Shown: positions 25,844 to 33,937 of the stretch, one piece after another
Layout of the letters: each line of letters begins with the position of its first letter
How positions within the stretch are numbered: the stretch's first letter is position 1
NCBI GenBank assembly: GCA_034506315.1
Contig: JAPDPT010000015.1
Location: forward strand, 1 to 59,465
Reading direction: 5' to 3'
Length of the DNA stretch: 59,465 nt
Source: a candidate division KSB1 bacterium
GTDB taxonomy: Bacteria; Zhuqueibacterota; Zhuqueibacteria; Oleimicrobiales; Geothermoviventaceae
Position numbers and translations under genes: made by a program
The notes under the pieces: generated by a model
The model's database searches: none
The model's input: the letters and a program-made list of their open reading frames with translations, nothing else
What the model was told of the DNA's origin: nothing

Positions 25844-28120
25844 TCAGCGCGCGCCGAGAAGGACAAGGCGGAGGGGGCGCTGCGTCCGGGAAGCTGGGAG
25901 ACTGACCAGGGTCTCGCTGCCGAGGGCGCGGCGGATCGCCCAACCGAAGTGTCGCCCGTCAGCTTGGGACGGATCTTCAAGCTCGGGGCAAAGCTGCCCT
26001 TCCACACTCACCGCCTCTGCTTCAAACTCTACGATCTGCAATAGGAGGCCCCGGGGATCGGCCTGCTGACCGCCCTCCTTCCGCAGCGGTTCGAGGCGCA
26101 CCTCCACGGTGTCCCCCCACCGGGCCGTGACCCGCAAGGTGAGCAATCCCTCGCAGCGATCGGGAAAGGCGGGAAACAGAAGGTCACGCTCCCCGTCACC
26201 GCTCCCAGGGTACAGGACGAGCCAAAGAGGATCCCAATCCATCTCCGCGACGCTGGGCGCCCGAAATGCCTGCGGCAGGATCGCCCCGGCGCGCACAAAC
26301 AGAGGGCAGTGCGCAAGATCCGCCTTGTAGCTCAGCTCGCGAGGCCCCTGAAACCGCAAATGGGACCAGAAGTCGTACCACTGGCCTTCGGGCAGGAACA
26401 CACTCCGTACGACCGTACCATCCCCGGTGCGAGAGGGCTCTGTGACGGGGGCGACGAGCAGCTCCTGGCCCAGCAGGAACTCGCCCTCCCAGCGCTTGTC
26501 CGCGCGGGCCTCCGGGCAGTACAGGGCGAGGGGACGCGTCACAGGCACGCCCGAGCGATGGGCCTCGGCCGCAAGGTGGTAGAGGTAGGGAAGAAGCTGC
26601 ATTCGCAGCCCAGCCAGCCGCCGATACGCACGCAAAGCTTCTTCCCCAAGCTCCCACGGCGGCCTTCCGAGAACCTCTCCGGACAGGAACGCGACAGGCA
26701 GGAAGAGACTCAGCTGCAGGGAACGGATGTAGAATTCGGGGGTCAGGACGCCCTCTGCACGAACTCCGGTAGCTCCCCAAAGGGCGACCCCAACAGGGCC
26801 GCCGCCGAGACCGTTTCGTAAAAGCCCCTCCAGACCGCTCCAGCCCGGCGCCGGCGCTTCTACCAGAGTCACCGCGTACCGCTGGCTGCCGGGCCAGGCG
26901 AGATCAGCTGCCAGAATGGGACAGGATGGCCCTGCCGAAAGCTCCCTCACCGCGCGTTGCACAAGGCGTTGCGCATCCGTCAGGGGCAACGGATCACGCC
27001 CTCTGCGCAGGACCAACACCTCCGGCTGCAACGTCGGCCAGGATCCGCTGCACAGGCTTTCGCCAAGCCTCCCCCCTTGCCGAGCTCCGGCACCGGCCTC
27101 CACCTCCGGAGCCGCACACTCTACGCCCACGTGTACAAGCAGCTCCCGGAGTCCTTCGCCCATCCGGTGGAGCATCGTCGCGTCGGGAGCCCCTTTGGCA
27201 GCCGTGCCCGCAAGGACCAGAACGTCCAATGGAATGCCACGATGCCGGAACCCAGCGGCCGGAGCCACGGGATCCTCGAAAGGAGCAGGAACGAACCAGA
27301 CACCCATCGCCCACGCGGGCAGGAGCGGCGAGCGACCGACCAGGCCCGTGTAGCGCTGGAGCAGCTGCTCCGGGGACGAGGCCCCAATAAAGAAGTAATC
27401 CAGCGTGTCTACCGCCTCGTGCCAGAAACGGAGGTAGCTACGGTCGGGCTCGCCTGTTTCAAACCAATAGGTCGCCGCCGTGTGGAGGAAAACGCCGTAG
27501 CCCCTTTCACTGAAGAGAAACGGGAAGGCCAGGGGCCCGGTCGCCGACCAGGAGGCATTGGCCCTCCGGTGGAAGCCATGGTCGGAGGTCAGGGCACCCG
27601 GCTCGCCCAAGCCAAAAAGCGGCTCTCTGGCCCGCAAGACGAAGGTCTCGCCCGTTGCGTCTGTCGCACTCCAGAGCCCCGCATCCGGGGGCTGTGCGGT
27701 CAGAAGTTCCCCCTCACTGCCGTGAAACGAAAGCCGGAGCGGCACGCGCTCGATCCTGAGGCGGAGCTCTGCCGTCAACAGTCCCAGCTCCTCCGGCCGC
27801 GACCAGATTCTGTAGGGAGGAACCGGAGCCAGCCTGGCTTCCTGTGCGCGCTCGCCCCGGGAATGCCGATAGCGCCCCAGCCGTAGACGGAAAATGCCTG
27901 TCCCGTACACGTCCACCCGCAGGAGGAGGGTATCCCCTGCGGTGGTGAGGCAGCTTGCCTCTATCCCCTGGCCCGTGTCACGCCAGCTGAGAAGCTCGAT
28001 CAACCGACGCGCCACTCCGGGCGGGGAAGCCTGCACTGCCTGCGACCAGAACAGCAGGAACGCCAGCGCGGATAGGCAGGACCGGAATCTCCCCTCTCCC
28101 CTTCTCAAGCGCTTTCGCAT
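25844..28120 (-). CDS. GH31-family paralogue lacking catalytic residues (probable pseudoenzyme), exported
   Basis: This 758-residue protein has a signal peptide (SALAFLLFWSQAVQA) and the GH31 frame. EPLFGLGEPG and FPFLFSERGYGVFLHTAATYW lead to PEQLLQRYTGLVGRSPLLPAWAMGVWF and FRHRGIPLDVLVLAG. The C-terminal part is well conserved: LRMQLLPYLYHLAAEAHRSG, then VTRPLALYCPEAR, FLLGQELLVAPVTEP, WYDFWS and CPLFVRAGAILPQ. The catalytic centre is not conserved. No GFWLDMNE-like nucleophile segment exists. The region that should be WSGDN reads LVEAPAPGW, and the acid/base block reads WGATGVRAEG instead of ..DIGGF. The frame is intact, so this looks like a maintained non-catalytic protein (binding or regulatory) or one with a new chemistry. 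The start at 28120 has a weak AGGT; a TTG at 28183 is an alternative. Confidence 0.8.
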   Translation of the reverse strand: MRKRLRRGEGRFRSCLSALAFLLFWSQAVQASPPGVARRLIELLSWRDTGQGIEASCLTTAGDTLLLRVDVYGTGIFRLRLGRYRHSRGERAQEARLAPVPPYRIWSRPEELGLLTAELRLRIERVPLRLSFHGSEGELLTAQPPDAGLWSATDATGETFVLRAREPLFGLGEPGALTSDHGFHRRANASWSATGPLAFPFLFSERGYGVFLHTAATYWFETGEPDRSYLRFWHEAVDTLDYFFIGASSPEQLLQRYTGLVGRSPLLPAWAMGVWFVPAPFEDPVAPAAGFRHRGIPLDVLVLAGTAAKGAPDATMLHRMGEGLRELLVHVGVECAAPEVEAGAGARQGGRLGESLCSGSWPTLQPEVLVLRRGRDPLPLTDAQRLVQRAVRELSAGPSCPILAADLAWPGSQRYAVTLVEAPAPGWSGLEGLLRNGLGGGPVGVALWGATGVRAEGVLTPEFYIRSLQLSLFLPVAFLSGEVLGRPPWELGEEALRAYRRLAGLRMQLLPYLYHLAAEAHRSGVPVTRPLALYCPEARADKRWEGEFLLGQELLVAPVTEPSRTGDGTVVRSVFLPEGQWYDFWSHLRFQGPRELSYKADLAHCPLFVRAGAILPQAFRAPSVAEMDWDPLWLVLYPGSGDGERDLLFPAFPDRCEGLLTLRVTARWGDTVEVRLEPLRKEGGQQADPRGLLLQIVEFEAEAVSVEGQLCPELEDPSQADGRHFGWAIRRALGSETLVSLPASRTQRPLRLVLLGAR

Positions 28121-28268
28121 TGACCTGTTGTCTCCCCACAGAGGCCTTTTCCTGCGTCGCGGTCGCTCGCCCTCCGCACTCAACCTCCTCCCCCGTCAGG
28201 CGGCCCGATAAACCTGTACCCTGCGGCCCATCCCCTCTGGCATCGGGATCTGGGCTTATCCCCTTTGG

Positions 28269-30881
28269 TCAGTAGAAGAGCCGCAGCGTCTTGATCTCAA
28301 AGGGTTGCATTGGCACCGCCACTTCCTTCCCCTGCACCGGGAACGATTGCGGTACCACGTACTTGTCCCACTCCATTAGATCGGTCTCGGTAATCCGAGA
28401 GGGGGCTTCCGCAAAGCGGAGCACAGCCGTGGTGGGCCTTCCGGCCGTTTCCACAAGTCGGAGGATAACGTGATCCCCATCTTCGGCCCGCTTGATCGCG
28501 CCGATGACGACGTTTTCCGGTTCGGCCTCCACGGCGCTGAAACCCTGCGTCAGATCCCCGGCGTGGGCATCCACGAGTTTGAGCACGAATCCGTAATTGA
28601 ACGAGAGGCCTCGCCTGACAGCATCACCCCGGCGCCAGTCGCCGGCGTGAGGTACGAGGGCGTAGCGGACGTGATGAATGCCTACGATCGGATCCTCAGA
28701 CTGATCCGCCCAGGATTCCGGGGTGCGCGGGTAGCCCCTTCGTGGCCCGCGCAGAAGGCTCAGGCGGATGGTGTCTCCCGCCACCGAGTGTCCGTACTTG
28801 CAGTCGTTGAGCACCGCGACGCCGAACTGGCCGGAGCGATCCGTGAGGTCGACCCAGCGGAGCGCCGCCACCTCGTGCTTGAGCTGGTCGGCAGGTTCCC
28901 AGGCGCGCGGGGGGAGCTCCATTTGCGTCGGCACAGGCTCTTTGATGATGTGCGTAAAGCGCTGGATCACCGCGTAGGGGATCTCGTACGTGGCGTAGTC
29001 GTTCTGAGCCGCCACGGGGAACGCCACCTTCAGGAACCGGTAGCGCTCGTGCCAGTCGCCGCGGAACTCAAAGTCCACCCGGTCGAACCCGGCGTAGAGG
29101 ATCACGTCCTGCCAGAAGCGGGAGCTCCCGAAGCGATGGACGACGCGCACGCGGGCTCGTACAGGCCCACGCTCCACCACCGTTACGCTCTCCGGCTTGT
29201 CCAGCACCGTGCAGGCGCCGAGATAGATATTCCACGCCGGTTCCCCCGCGGGCGCATTGGGCGGTTGGTCCTCGTACAGCTCCAGTACATTGCCCAGAGC
29301 TTTCGGCGCCAGGACGTTCCGTTGGAGCCGCTTGTCGAAAACGGACTTGAGGTAGCCGGTAGCCTTGTCCAACTCCACCCGCAGGTGCTCGTTCTCGAGG
29401 ACCATGCCTTTGACCCGCAGAGATCCCGGCCCCGCGGAAGGAGGAGCCCCGGGCTTGAGGAAGTAGATGCGGCAACCCATCGCGGGGACTTCCCGCGCCA
29501 CGAAGACCAGGAAACGACCGTCCTCGTCCTCCACCACCTGGGCGGGAAGCTCCGATCCGTCTGCCTCCAGGACCTTGGCCGTCGCTGCGCCCAGGGAGCT
29601 CAGGTCCAATCGCACAACCTCCGTGCGCGGCCAGGAGAGGGTGTTGAAGACGACGAGCGCCTGCTCCGTTGGCCCCCTGGTGTCCAGGCGGTCACAGATG
29701 GTCTTCAGGGCGCGGTCCAGCAGCGCCCCGCCCTCTTGCTTGATGTCTGCGTAATCGGTCGCGGCGTCCAAGTAAACGTAGCGGATCGAGGATCCGTCCA
29801 GGTTATCGTGGACCTGGCCGAAGAGAAGCTTCTCCCAAAGGGCTTTCAGTTCCTGAGCTGGATACCGACCTCCGAGCGCCCAGGCAACCACCGAAAGGCT
29901 CTCGACGTTGGTGAGGAGCTCCTCGCACCGGCGGTTGTCGCGCTTCACCTGCGAATCCGTCGTCAGGGTGCCCCGGTGCGTCTTCACGTACAGCTCATCC
30001 TTGACCACGGGGAACGAGTGCTCTCGCGCCAGTCCTTTCAGGTGGTCGAAGTACTGGACAGCCTTGGCGAAGATAATCTTGGGGAAGTTCTTCCGAGAGG
30101 CCAGTTCGTGAGCGCGCTCCAGCATGTCCGGCAGGGGTCCTCCGCCGTGATCACCTCTGCCGTACACCACGAGGAGGTCCTCGATGCCGTGCTTCTGGCG
30201 CAGGGTGTCAAGGTCCTCGAGGATGTCCTTCGCTGTGATCCTTTCACCGTAGCCCCCCACTGTGTGGTAAGCAAGGACGCGCGAACCGTCTGGCGCCTCC
30301 CACCAGAACACATGGTACGGGAAGGGGATGGGAGGGTTGTTCCGCTCGATCTGCCACTTCAGCTTGTGGGTCAGGAAGTACTCGATCCCCACCTTCCGGT
30401 AGATTTGGGGCAGATTCCAGTTGAACCCGAAGACGTCGGGGAGCCATCCGACCCGAACATCGATTCCGAAGCGTTCCATGAAGTACCGCTTCGCGTACAG
30501 GTGTTGCCGCACGAGGGACTCGCCGCTTGGGATATTGGCATTGTGCTCATCCCAGGCTCCTCCCACGACCTCCCACTGGCCAGATTGGATCTTCTCCGCG
30601 ATTCGCTGGAAGTCCTTCGGGTAGTAGCGTTCCATCCACTTGTAGACCTGGGCCGAGCTCTGGGCGAACACAAAGTCCGGGTACTGGTCCATCAAGTTGA
30701 GAACACTGCGGAAGGTGAGGGGGCAGATCTCGTGGATCGTTTCGCTCCGGGGCCAGAGCCAGGAGAGGTCGATGTGGGCATGTCCGACCAGCCAGGCACG
30801 GCCGCGTGTGCTGTCCTGGCCACGGGCAACTACCGCGACAAGAGAAATCAGCATTCCCATTACCACGGCGTGCGACTTCAT
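28269..30881 (-). CDS. Alpha-mannosidase, glycoside hydrolase family 38, exported
   Basis: This 870-residue enzyme has an N-terminal signal (AVVMGMLISLVAVVARGQ) and the GH38 zinc site WLVGHAHIDLSWLW (H36 and D38 expected as ligands). The nucleophile is D149 in GWLPDVFGFNWNLPQIY. Further family blocks are VGGAWDEHNANIPSGESLVRQ, FGQVHDNLDGSS and a long C-terminal beta region with NEHLRVELDKATGYLKSVFDK. It should trim alpha-mannosides from glycans in the periplasm or outside the cell. GGAGGG is directly before an ATG at 30887, but 6 nt before the ATG at 30881, so 30881 is preferred. The Cys-rich gene lies 42 nt upstream. The degenerate GH31 gene follows after about 150 nt. Confidence 0.93.
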   Translation of the reverse strand: MKSHAVVMGMLISLVAVVARGQDSTRGRAWLVGHAHIDLSWLWPRSETIHEICPLTFRSVLNLMDQYPDFVFAQSSAQVYKWMERYYPKDFQRIAEKIQSGQWEVVGGAWDEHNANIPSGESLVRQHLYAKRYFMERFGIDVRVGWLPDVFGFNWNLPQIYRKVGIEYFLTHKLKWQIERNNPPIPFPYHVFWWEAPDGSRVLAYHTVGGYGERITAKDILEDLDTLRQKHGIEDLLVVYGRGDHGGGPLPDMLERAHELASRKNFPKIIFAKAVQYFDHLKGLAREHSFPVVKDELYVKTHRGTLTTDSQVKRDNRRCEELLTNVESLSVVAWALGGRYPAQELKALWEKLLFGQVHDNLDGSSIRYVYLDAATDYADIKQEGGALLDRALKTICDRLDTRGPTEQALVVFNTLSWPRTEVVRLDLSSLGAATAKVLEADGSELPAQVVEDEDGRFLVFVAREVPAMGCRIYFLKPGAPPSAGPGSLRVKGMVLENEHLRVELDKATGYLKSVFDKRLQRNVLAPKALGNVLELYEDQPPNAPAGEPAWNIYLGACTVLDKPESVTVVERGPVRARVRVVHRFGSSRFWQDVILYAGFDRVDFEFRGDWHERYRFLKVAFPVAAQNDYATYEIPYAVIQRFTHIIKEPVPTQMELPPRAWEPADQLKHEVAALRWVDLTDRSGQFGVAVLNDCKYGHSVAGDTIRLSLLRGPRRGYPRTPESWADQSEDPIVGIHHVRYALVPHAGDWRRGDAVRRGLSFNYGFVLKLVDAHAGDLTQGFSAVEAEPENVVIGAIKRAEDGDHVILRLVETAGRPTTAVLRFAEAPSRITETDLMEWDKYVVPQSFPVQGKEVAVPMQPFEIKTLRLFY

Positions 30882-30923
30882 GGCCATCCCTCCGGCTTTC
30901 CGTTGTCTGGGATGAAAACCTCC

Positions 30924-31244
30924 CTAAGACGGGTCCCCACCTTGCCCACGCTTTCGGAAAAGTGCCTCCAGCTTTTTCCGGGCTTCGTCTGCGCGATCCC
31001 CTTCGCTGGACGACGGATGCGGATTCGGTTCGAAAAACTCGCAGGCGTTGGCAGCCTCTTTGTCCAACACCCGCTCCGCCTGCGGCTCGCGGCACCCGCC
31101 GGACGCCTGCGCGTCGTAGAAGCGGCAGTTACGGCAGCAACGCAGGTAAGCCAAGCAGCTCTCGCACACTTCCATCCGAAAGAGAGGCGGGGTGAACTCC
31201 ACAACCTTCCCACAGCGGTAGCACACGATACGGGTTACCGGCAT
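30924..31244 (-). CDS. Small Cys-rich zinc-ribbon protein
   Basis: This 106-residue protein has three CxxC pairs (CYRC, CESC, CRNC) and extra cysteines, in the pattern VCYRCGKVV, EVCESCLAYLRCCRNCRFYD, GGCREPQAERVLDKEAANACEFFEPN. The tail is charged and helical. I recall this 'CknCrFYdp....CrEpqaerV.dKe.aNfCdyFe' arrangement from uncharacterised proteins of anaerobes and thermophiles; it should bind two zinc ions. GGAGGG lies 7 nt before the ATG, and promoter TTGATT-N17-TACCTT sits at 31281-31309. It leads the alpha-mannosidase gene, but a functional link is unproven. Confidence 0.8.
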   Translation of the reverse strand: MPVTRIVCYRCGKVVEFTPPLFRMEVCESCLAYLRCCRNCRFYDAQASGGCREPQAERVLDKEAANACEFFEPNPHPSSSEGDRADEARKKLEALFRKRGQGGDPS

Positions 31245-31280
31245 AGGCCATCCCTCCGATCCCGAACGCTCGTCGTCTCC

Positions 31281-31309
31281 AAGGTAAGCCAATCCTTCCG
31301 AACAATCAA
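31281..31309 (-). promoter_or_regulatory. Promoter of the Cys-rich protein / alpha-mannosidase transcript
   Basis: On the minus strand TTGATT, 17 nt, TACCTT, then GG. The leader to the ATG at 31244 is about 30 nt. Confidence 0.55.
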
Positions 31310-31515
31310 GGCTGGATACGGAGGCGGGGAGAAACCTTCGCCAGGCTCCCATCGCCTGATTGGCAGGTTCCTGCCCGTCTTCTTCGGGGCGTGGACAAAC
31401 TGCAGGAGCTTGCCTCAGGAGGGACAGGGCGGTCGATCCGGTTTCTGGGGCGTGGGCCGTGCGGGTTCATCTGCCTCGGCCAATAGGGGCCTCTCTGACC
31501 CCGCCCCAATGGTCC

Positions 31516-31544
31516 TTGCCTCCGGCTCAGGCGTTTCGTAATCT
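31516..31544 (+). promoter_or_regulatory. Promoter candidate for the ChbG/YdjC deacetylase
   Basis: TTGCCT, 17 nt, TAATCT, then TG; it fits TAnnTTTG with one mismatch. Weaker than the others. Confidence 0.4.
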
Positions 31545-31594
31545 TGCCTGGGGAACGCAAGAGTCTCTGGCCGGCGAACCAAGGAGGCTACGCC

Positions 31595-32569
31595 ATGAGA
31601 GGCAGAGCTGCAGTTCTAACCCTCCTCATGGGACTTGCTGCCACACCCGCCAGGCCCCAGACGACGGCCGAAATGCTGGGCCATCCGCCGGGGACCAGGT
31701 TGCTGATCGTGAACGCCGACGACTTCGGCATGTGCCACGCCGAGAACGTGGCCACCATGGAACTTCTCCTTGGCGGCCACATCAGCTCCGCCACCGCTAT
31801 GCCCCCTTGTCCGTGGTTTCTGGAGGCGGCCCGCTTTGCCCGCGAGCATCCGGAGTTGTCCGTGGGTATCCACACGACCCTCACCTCGGAGTGGAAGCTC
31901 TACAAGTGGGGTCCCCTCCTCGGCGCGGCGGTACCGAGCCTGGTCGGCCCCGACGGATACTTCCCCGAGGACACCCCCTGGGTCGAAACGCACGCAAGCG
32001 CTGAGGACGTCGAGAAGGAGCTTCGGGCTCAGATCGAGCATGCCCTGCGGCACGGCCTCAAGCCATCCCATCTCGACAATCACATGGCCACCGTCTACGG
32101 GCTCCTCACCGGCCGGCATTTCCTGGACGTGGTCTTCAAATTGTGCGCGGAGTACGGGCTGCCCTTCCGTCTGCCCCGCAACCTGGGACCGCGCTACGAG
32201 CAGGCCCTTCCCGCTGACCGTGTCCGAGAGATGCGCGAGATGACGCGCACCCTTGTGGAGCGCGGCTTCGCCCTGCCCGACTATCTGGAAACTGTGGAGC
32301 GTAGCCGCTCCTATGAGGAAACCTGGCAGGCCTACGCGCGCCTCCTGCGCCAACTGCAGCCCGGTGTCACCGAACTCTACATCCACGTGGCCGTGGAATC
32401 GCCGGAGATTCAGGCTATCACCGGCTCCTGGGAACGACGCGTTTGGGACTACCGCGTTTTCAAGGATCCGCGCACCAAGGCCCTTCTGGACAGTCTGGGC
32501 GTACAGATGATCAGCTACCGGCAGCTCCAGGAGCTGCAGCGCAGGCGAATTCCCCCAAGCCGACTCTGA
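31595..32569 (+). CDS. ChbG/HpnK (YdjC-family) deacetylase, exported
   Basis: This 324-residue protein has a signal peptide (AAVLTLLMGLAATPARPQ) and the YdjC fold. LLIVNADDFGMCHAEN holds metal-ligand Asp42/43, followed by HISSATAMPPCPW, SVGIHTTLTSEWK and KPSHLDNHMATVYG. Relatives deacetylate chitooligosaccharides or hopanoid glucosamine. Export suggests it acts on N-acetylated sugars outside the cytoplasm. AAGGAGG lies 7 nt before the ATG. It is convergent with the membrane-protein gene at 32573 (3 nt apart). Its neighbours, including the NanA-like lyase and alpha-mannosidase, fit breakdown of amino-sugar glycans, but the substrate is inferred. Confidence 0.88.
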   Translation: MRGRAAVLTLLMGLAATPARPQTTAEMLGHPPGTRLLIVNADDFGMCHAENVATMELLLGGHISSATAMPPCPWFLEAARFAREHPELSVGIHTTLTSEWKLYKWGPLLGAAVPSLVGPDGYFPEDTPWVETHASAEDVEKELRAQIEHALRHGLKPSHLDNHMATVYGLLTGRHFLDVVFKLCAEYGLPFRLPRNLGPRYEQALPADRVREMREMTRTLVERGFALPDYLETVERSRSYEETWQAYARLLRQLQPGVTELYIHVAVESPEIQAITGSWERRVWDYRVFKDPRTKALLDSLGVQMISYRQLQELQRRRIPPSRL

Positions 32570-32572
32570 CCG

Positions 32573-33937
32573 CTATCGCCACCGGAGCTGCGCCCCGGGA
32601 AGGGGTGAGGCGTGCAATGCTCGCATCCAGAGGGCCACGCCGAGGGTCAGGAGGACAGCGATGGCCGCCAGGAAAATGACGCGACGCGCTGTCGGAGCCG
32701 GCGGGTGGAGATGAAAAACCCGCGCGTCGCCTCTCAGCGCGGCGCCGAGCAGGATAGCGGTCAGGAGGGCCGCCGCCAGCAGCCCTAAGACCGCCCATGC
32801 CTGTGTGTCGCCGTGCACGGACTTGAGCGCGGCCAGAAGAAGCATCTCGAGGGCAAAGACCAGCGCAGGAAATGCAGCCTCACTCCGGCCCGAGCCGGGC
32901 GAGGAAAACGGCAAACGAACGGTGGCGAGGACTCCGGCAGCCACGATCGTCCAGGCCCAGAGCTGCCGGCTACCGACGAACGCACCCACGGCCGGAAGCC
33001 CCGCCCTGTGGGCAAGGGCAGCCAGTTCCACGCTGCTGAAACGCGTGGCAACCAGGCCTACGGGCACCCAAACAAAGACAAGCCCCCAGGCAATAAGCCT
33101 GGCCGCCAAGGGAAGGTCCGCATCTCGCATGTCAGGCTTGCGGAGCAACGGCCGACCCAGGTCGCCCATGAGCCAGATTCCCCAGGCCAGGGCAGAGCCG
33201 CCGCAGAAGCCCATCCCCATCTCCATTACCTTCCACCAGTCGAAAGGCAGGCCCGAAAGGGAACCGAGAGTTTGCGCCGCGTTCCCCAGGACGAAGCCCA
33301 GGCCGAAGCCCAGCGCGCCGAAGATCGCCCCTCCCCATCCGGCTGGAACTTGCCAGCGGCGAAGCAACCAGCTGAGTGCCACAGCAGCCCCTAACACCAC
33401 AGCCCACGCATCCGAGCGAGGGGGACTGAGGTGAAGCCCAAGGAGCAAAACCAGCAGGGCGTAACCCAGACCTCCCGCCGCCCCCATTGCCACGACGGCT
33501 ACGGCCAGCCGCCGGACCGTGATCGCTCGCGCCAGCGCCAACCCCACCCACGCTCCACCAAGGAGCCCCCAAAGCGCCCCGACGAGTAAGAGACCCAGGT
33601 AGCCGTACACCACACTGGCCATTTGCACGTGTCGGGTGTAACCGATGAGGAGCCCGTAGCTCATCGAGCCGCCGATGGCGAAGCCAAGGGCCCCTGCCGC
33701 AGCCGCCTCCCATCGACGCCCGCGAAAGAGAGGATGCCCCGAAAGCAAAGCCAGGGCAAACCCGATCAGGATCCCTGGGATGGCCGCCCCCAGCTCATGT
33801 CCGAAGATTCCTCGCACACCCCACCCAAAGGACGCCGTCATTCCCACCGTCAGGGCACGGGCGATCCGGTGAAAGCGGATGGGCACCCGATCGACACCCG
33901 GGAACTCCTGATGATCGTCTCGCTCTGCGTGCGCCAT
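32573..33937 (-). CDS. Polytopic membrane protein, function unknown
   Basis: This 454-residue protein has about 12 hydrophobic helices, rich in Ala, Leu and Gly, and starts GVGMTASFGWGVRGIFGHELGAAIPGILIGFALALLSG. A repeated glycine-rich pattern (ALGFAIGGSMSYGLLIGY, then ALGFGLGFVLGNAAQTLG) suggests an internal duplication. A conserved-looking acidic segment, WWKVMEMGMGFCGGSALAWGIWLMG, lies between helices. I do not recognise a characterised family. The ATG at 33937 directly abuts the stop of the SSS symporter gene, and its GGAGGA lies within that gene, so the two are translationally coupled. Its partners suggest a role in transport of the sugar acid used by the lyase. Confidence 0.75.
   Translation of the reverse strand: MAHAERDDHQEFPGVDRVPIRFHRIARALTVGMTASFGWGVRGIFGHELGAAIPGILIGFALALLSGHPLFRGRRWEAAAAGALGFAIGGSMSYGLLIGYTRHVQMASVVYGYLGLLLVGALWGLLGGAWVGLALARAITVRRLAVAVVAMGAAGGLGYALLVLLLGLHLSPPRSDAWAVVLGAAVALSWLLRRWQVPAGWGGAIFGALGFGLGFVLGNAAQTLGSLSGLPFDWWKVMEMGMGFCGGSALAWGIWLMGDLGRPLLRKPDMRDADLPLAARLIAWGLVFVWVPVGLVATRFSSVELAALAHRAGLPAVGAFVGSRQLWAWTIVAAGVLATVRLPFSSPGSGRSEAAFPALVFALEMLLLAALKSVHGDTQAWAVLGLLAAALLTAILLGAALRGDARVFHLHPPAPTARRVIFLAAIAVLLTLGVALWMRALHASPLPGAQLRWR

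Larger units (their letters stand above)
31245..31594. other. Divergent intergenic region with two promoter candidates
   Basis: About 350 nt between the minus-strand Cys-rich gene and the plus-strand deacetylase. It contains the two promoter candidates listed separately; no supported gene or RNA is seen between them. Confidence 0.5.

Noticed and set aside
28470..31541. Plus-strand open frame of 1023 codons
   Set aside because: It lies antisense to the alpha-mannosidase and Cys-rich genes, which have clear family motifs; it has no domain pattern and unusual composition typical of GC-rich shadow frames.
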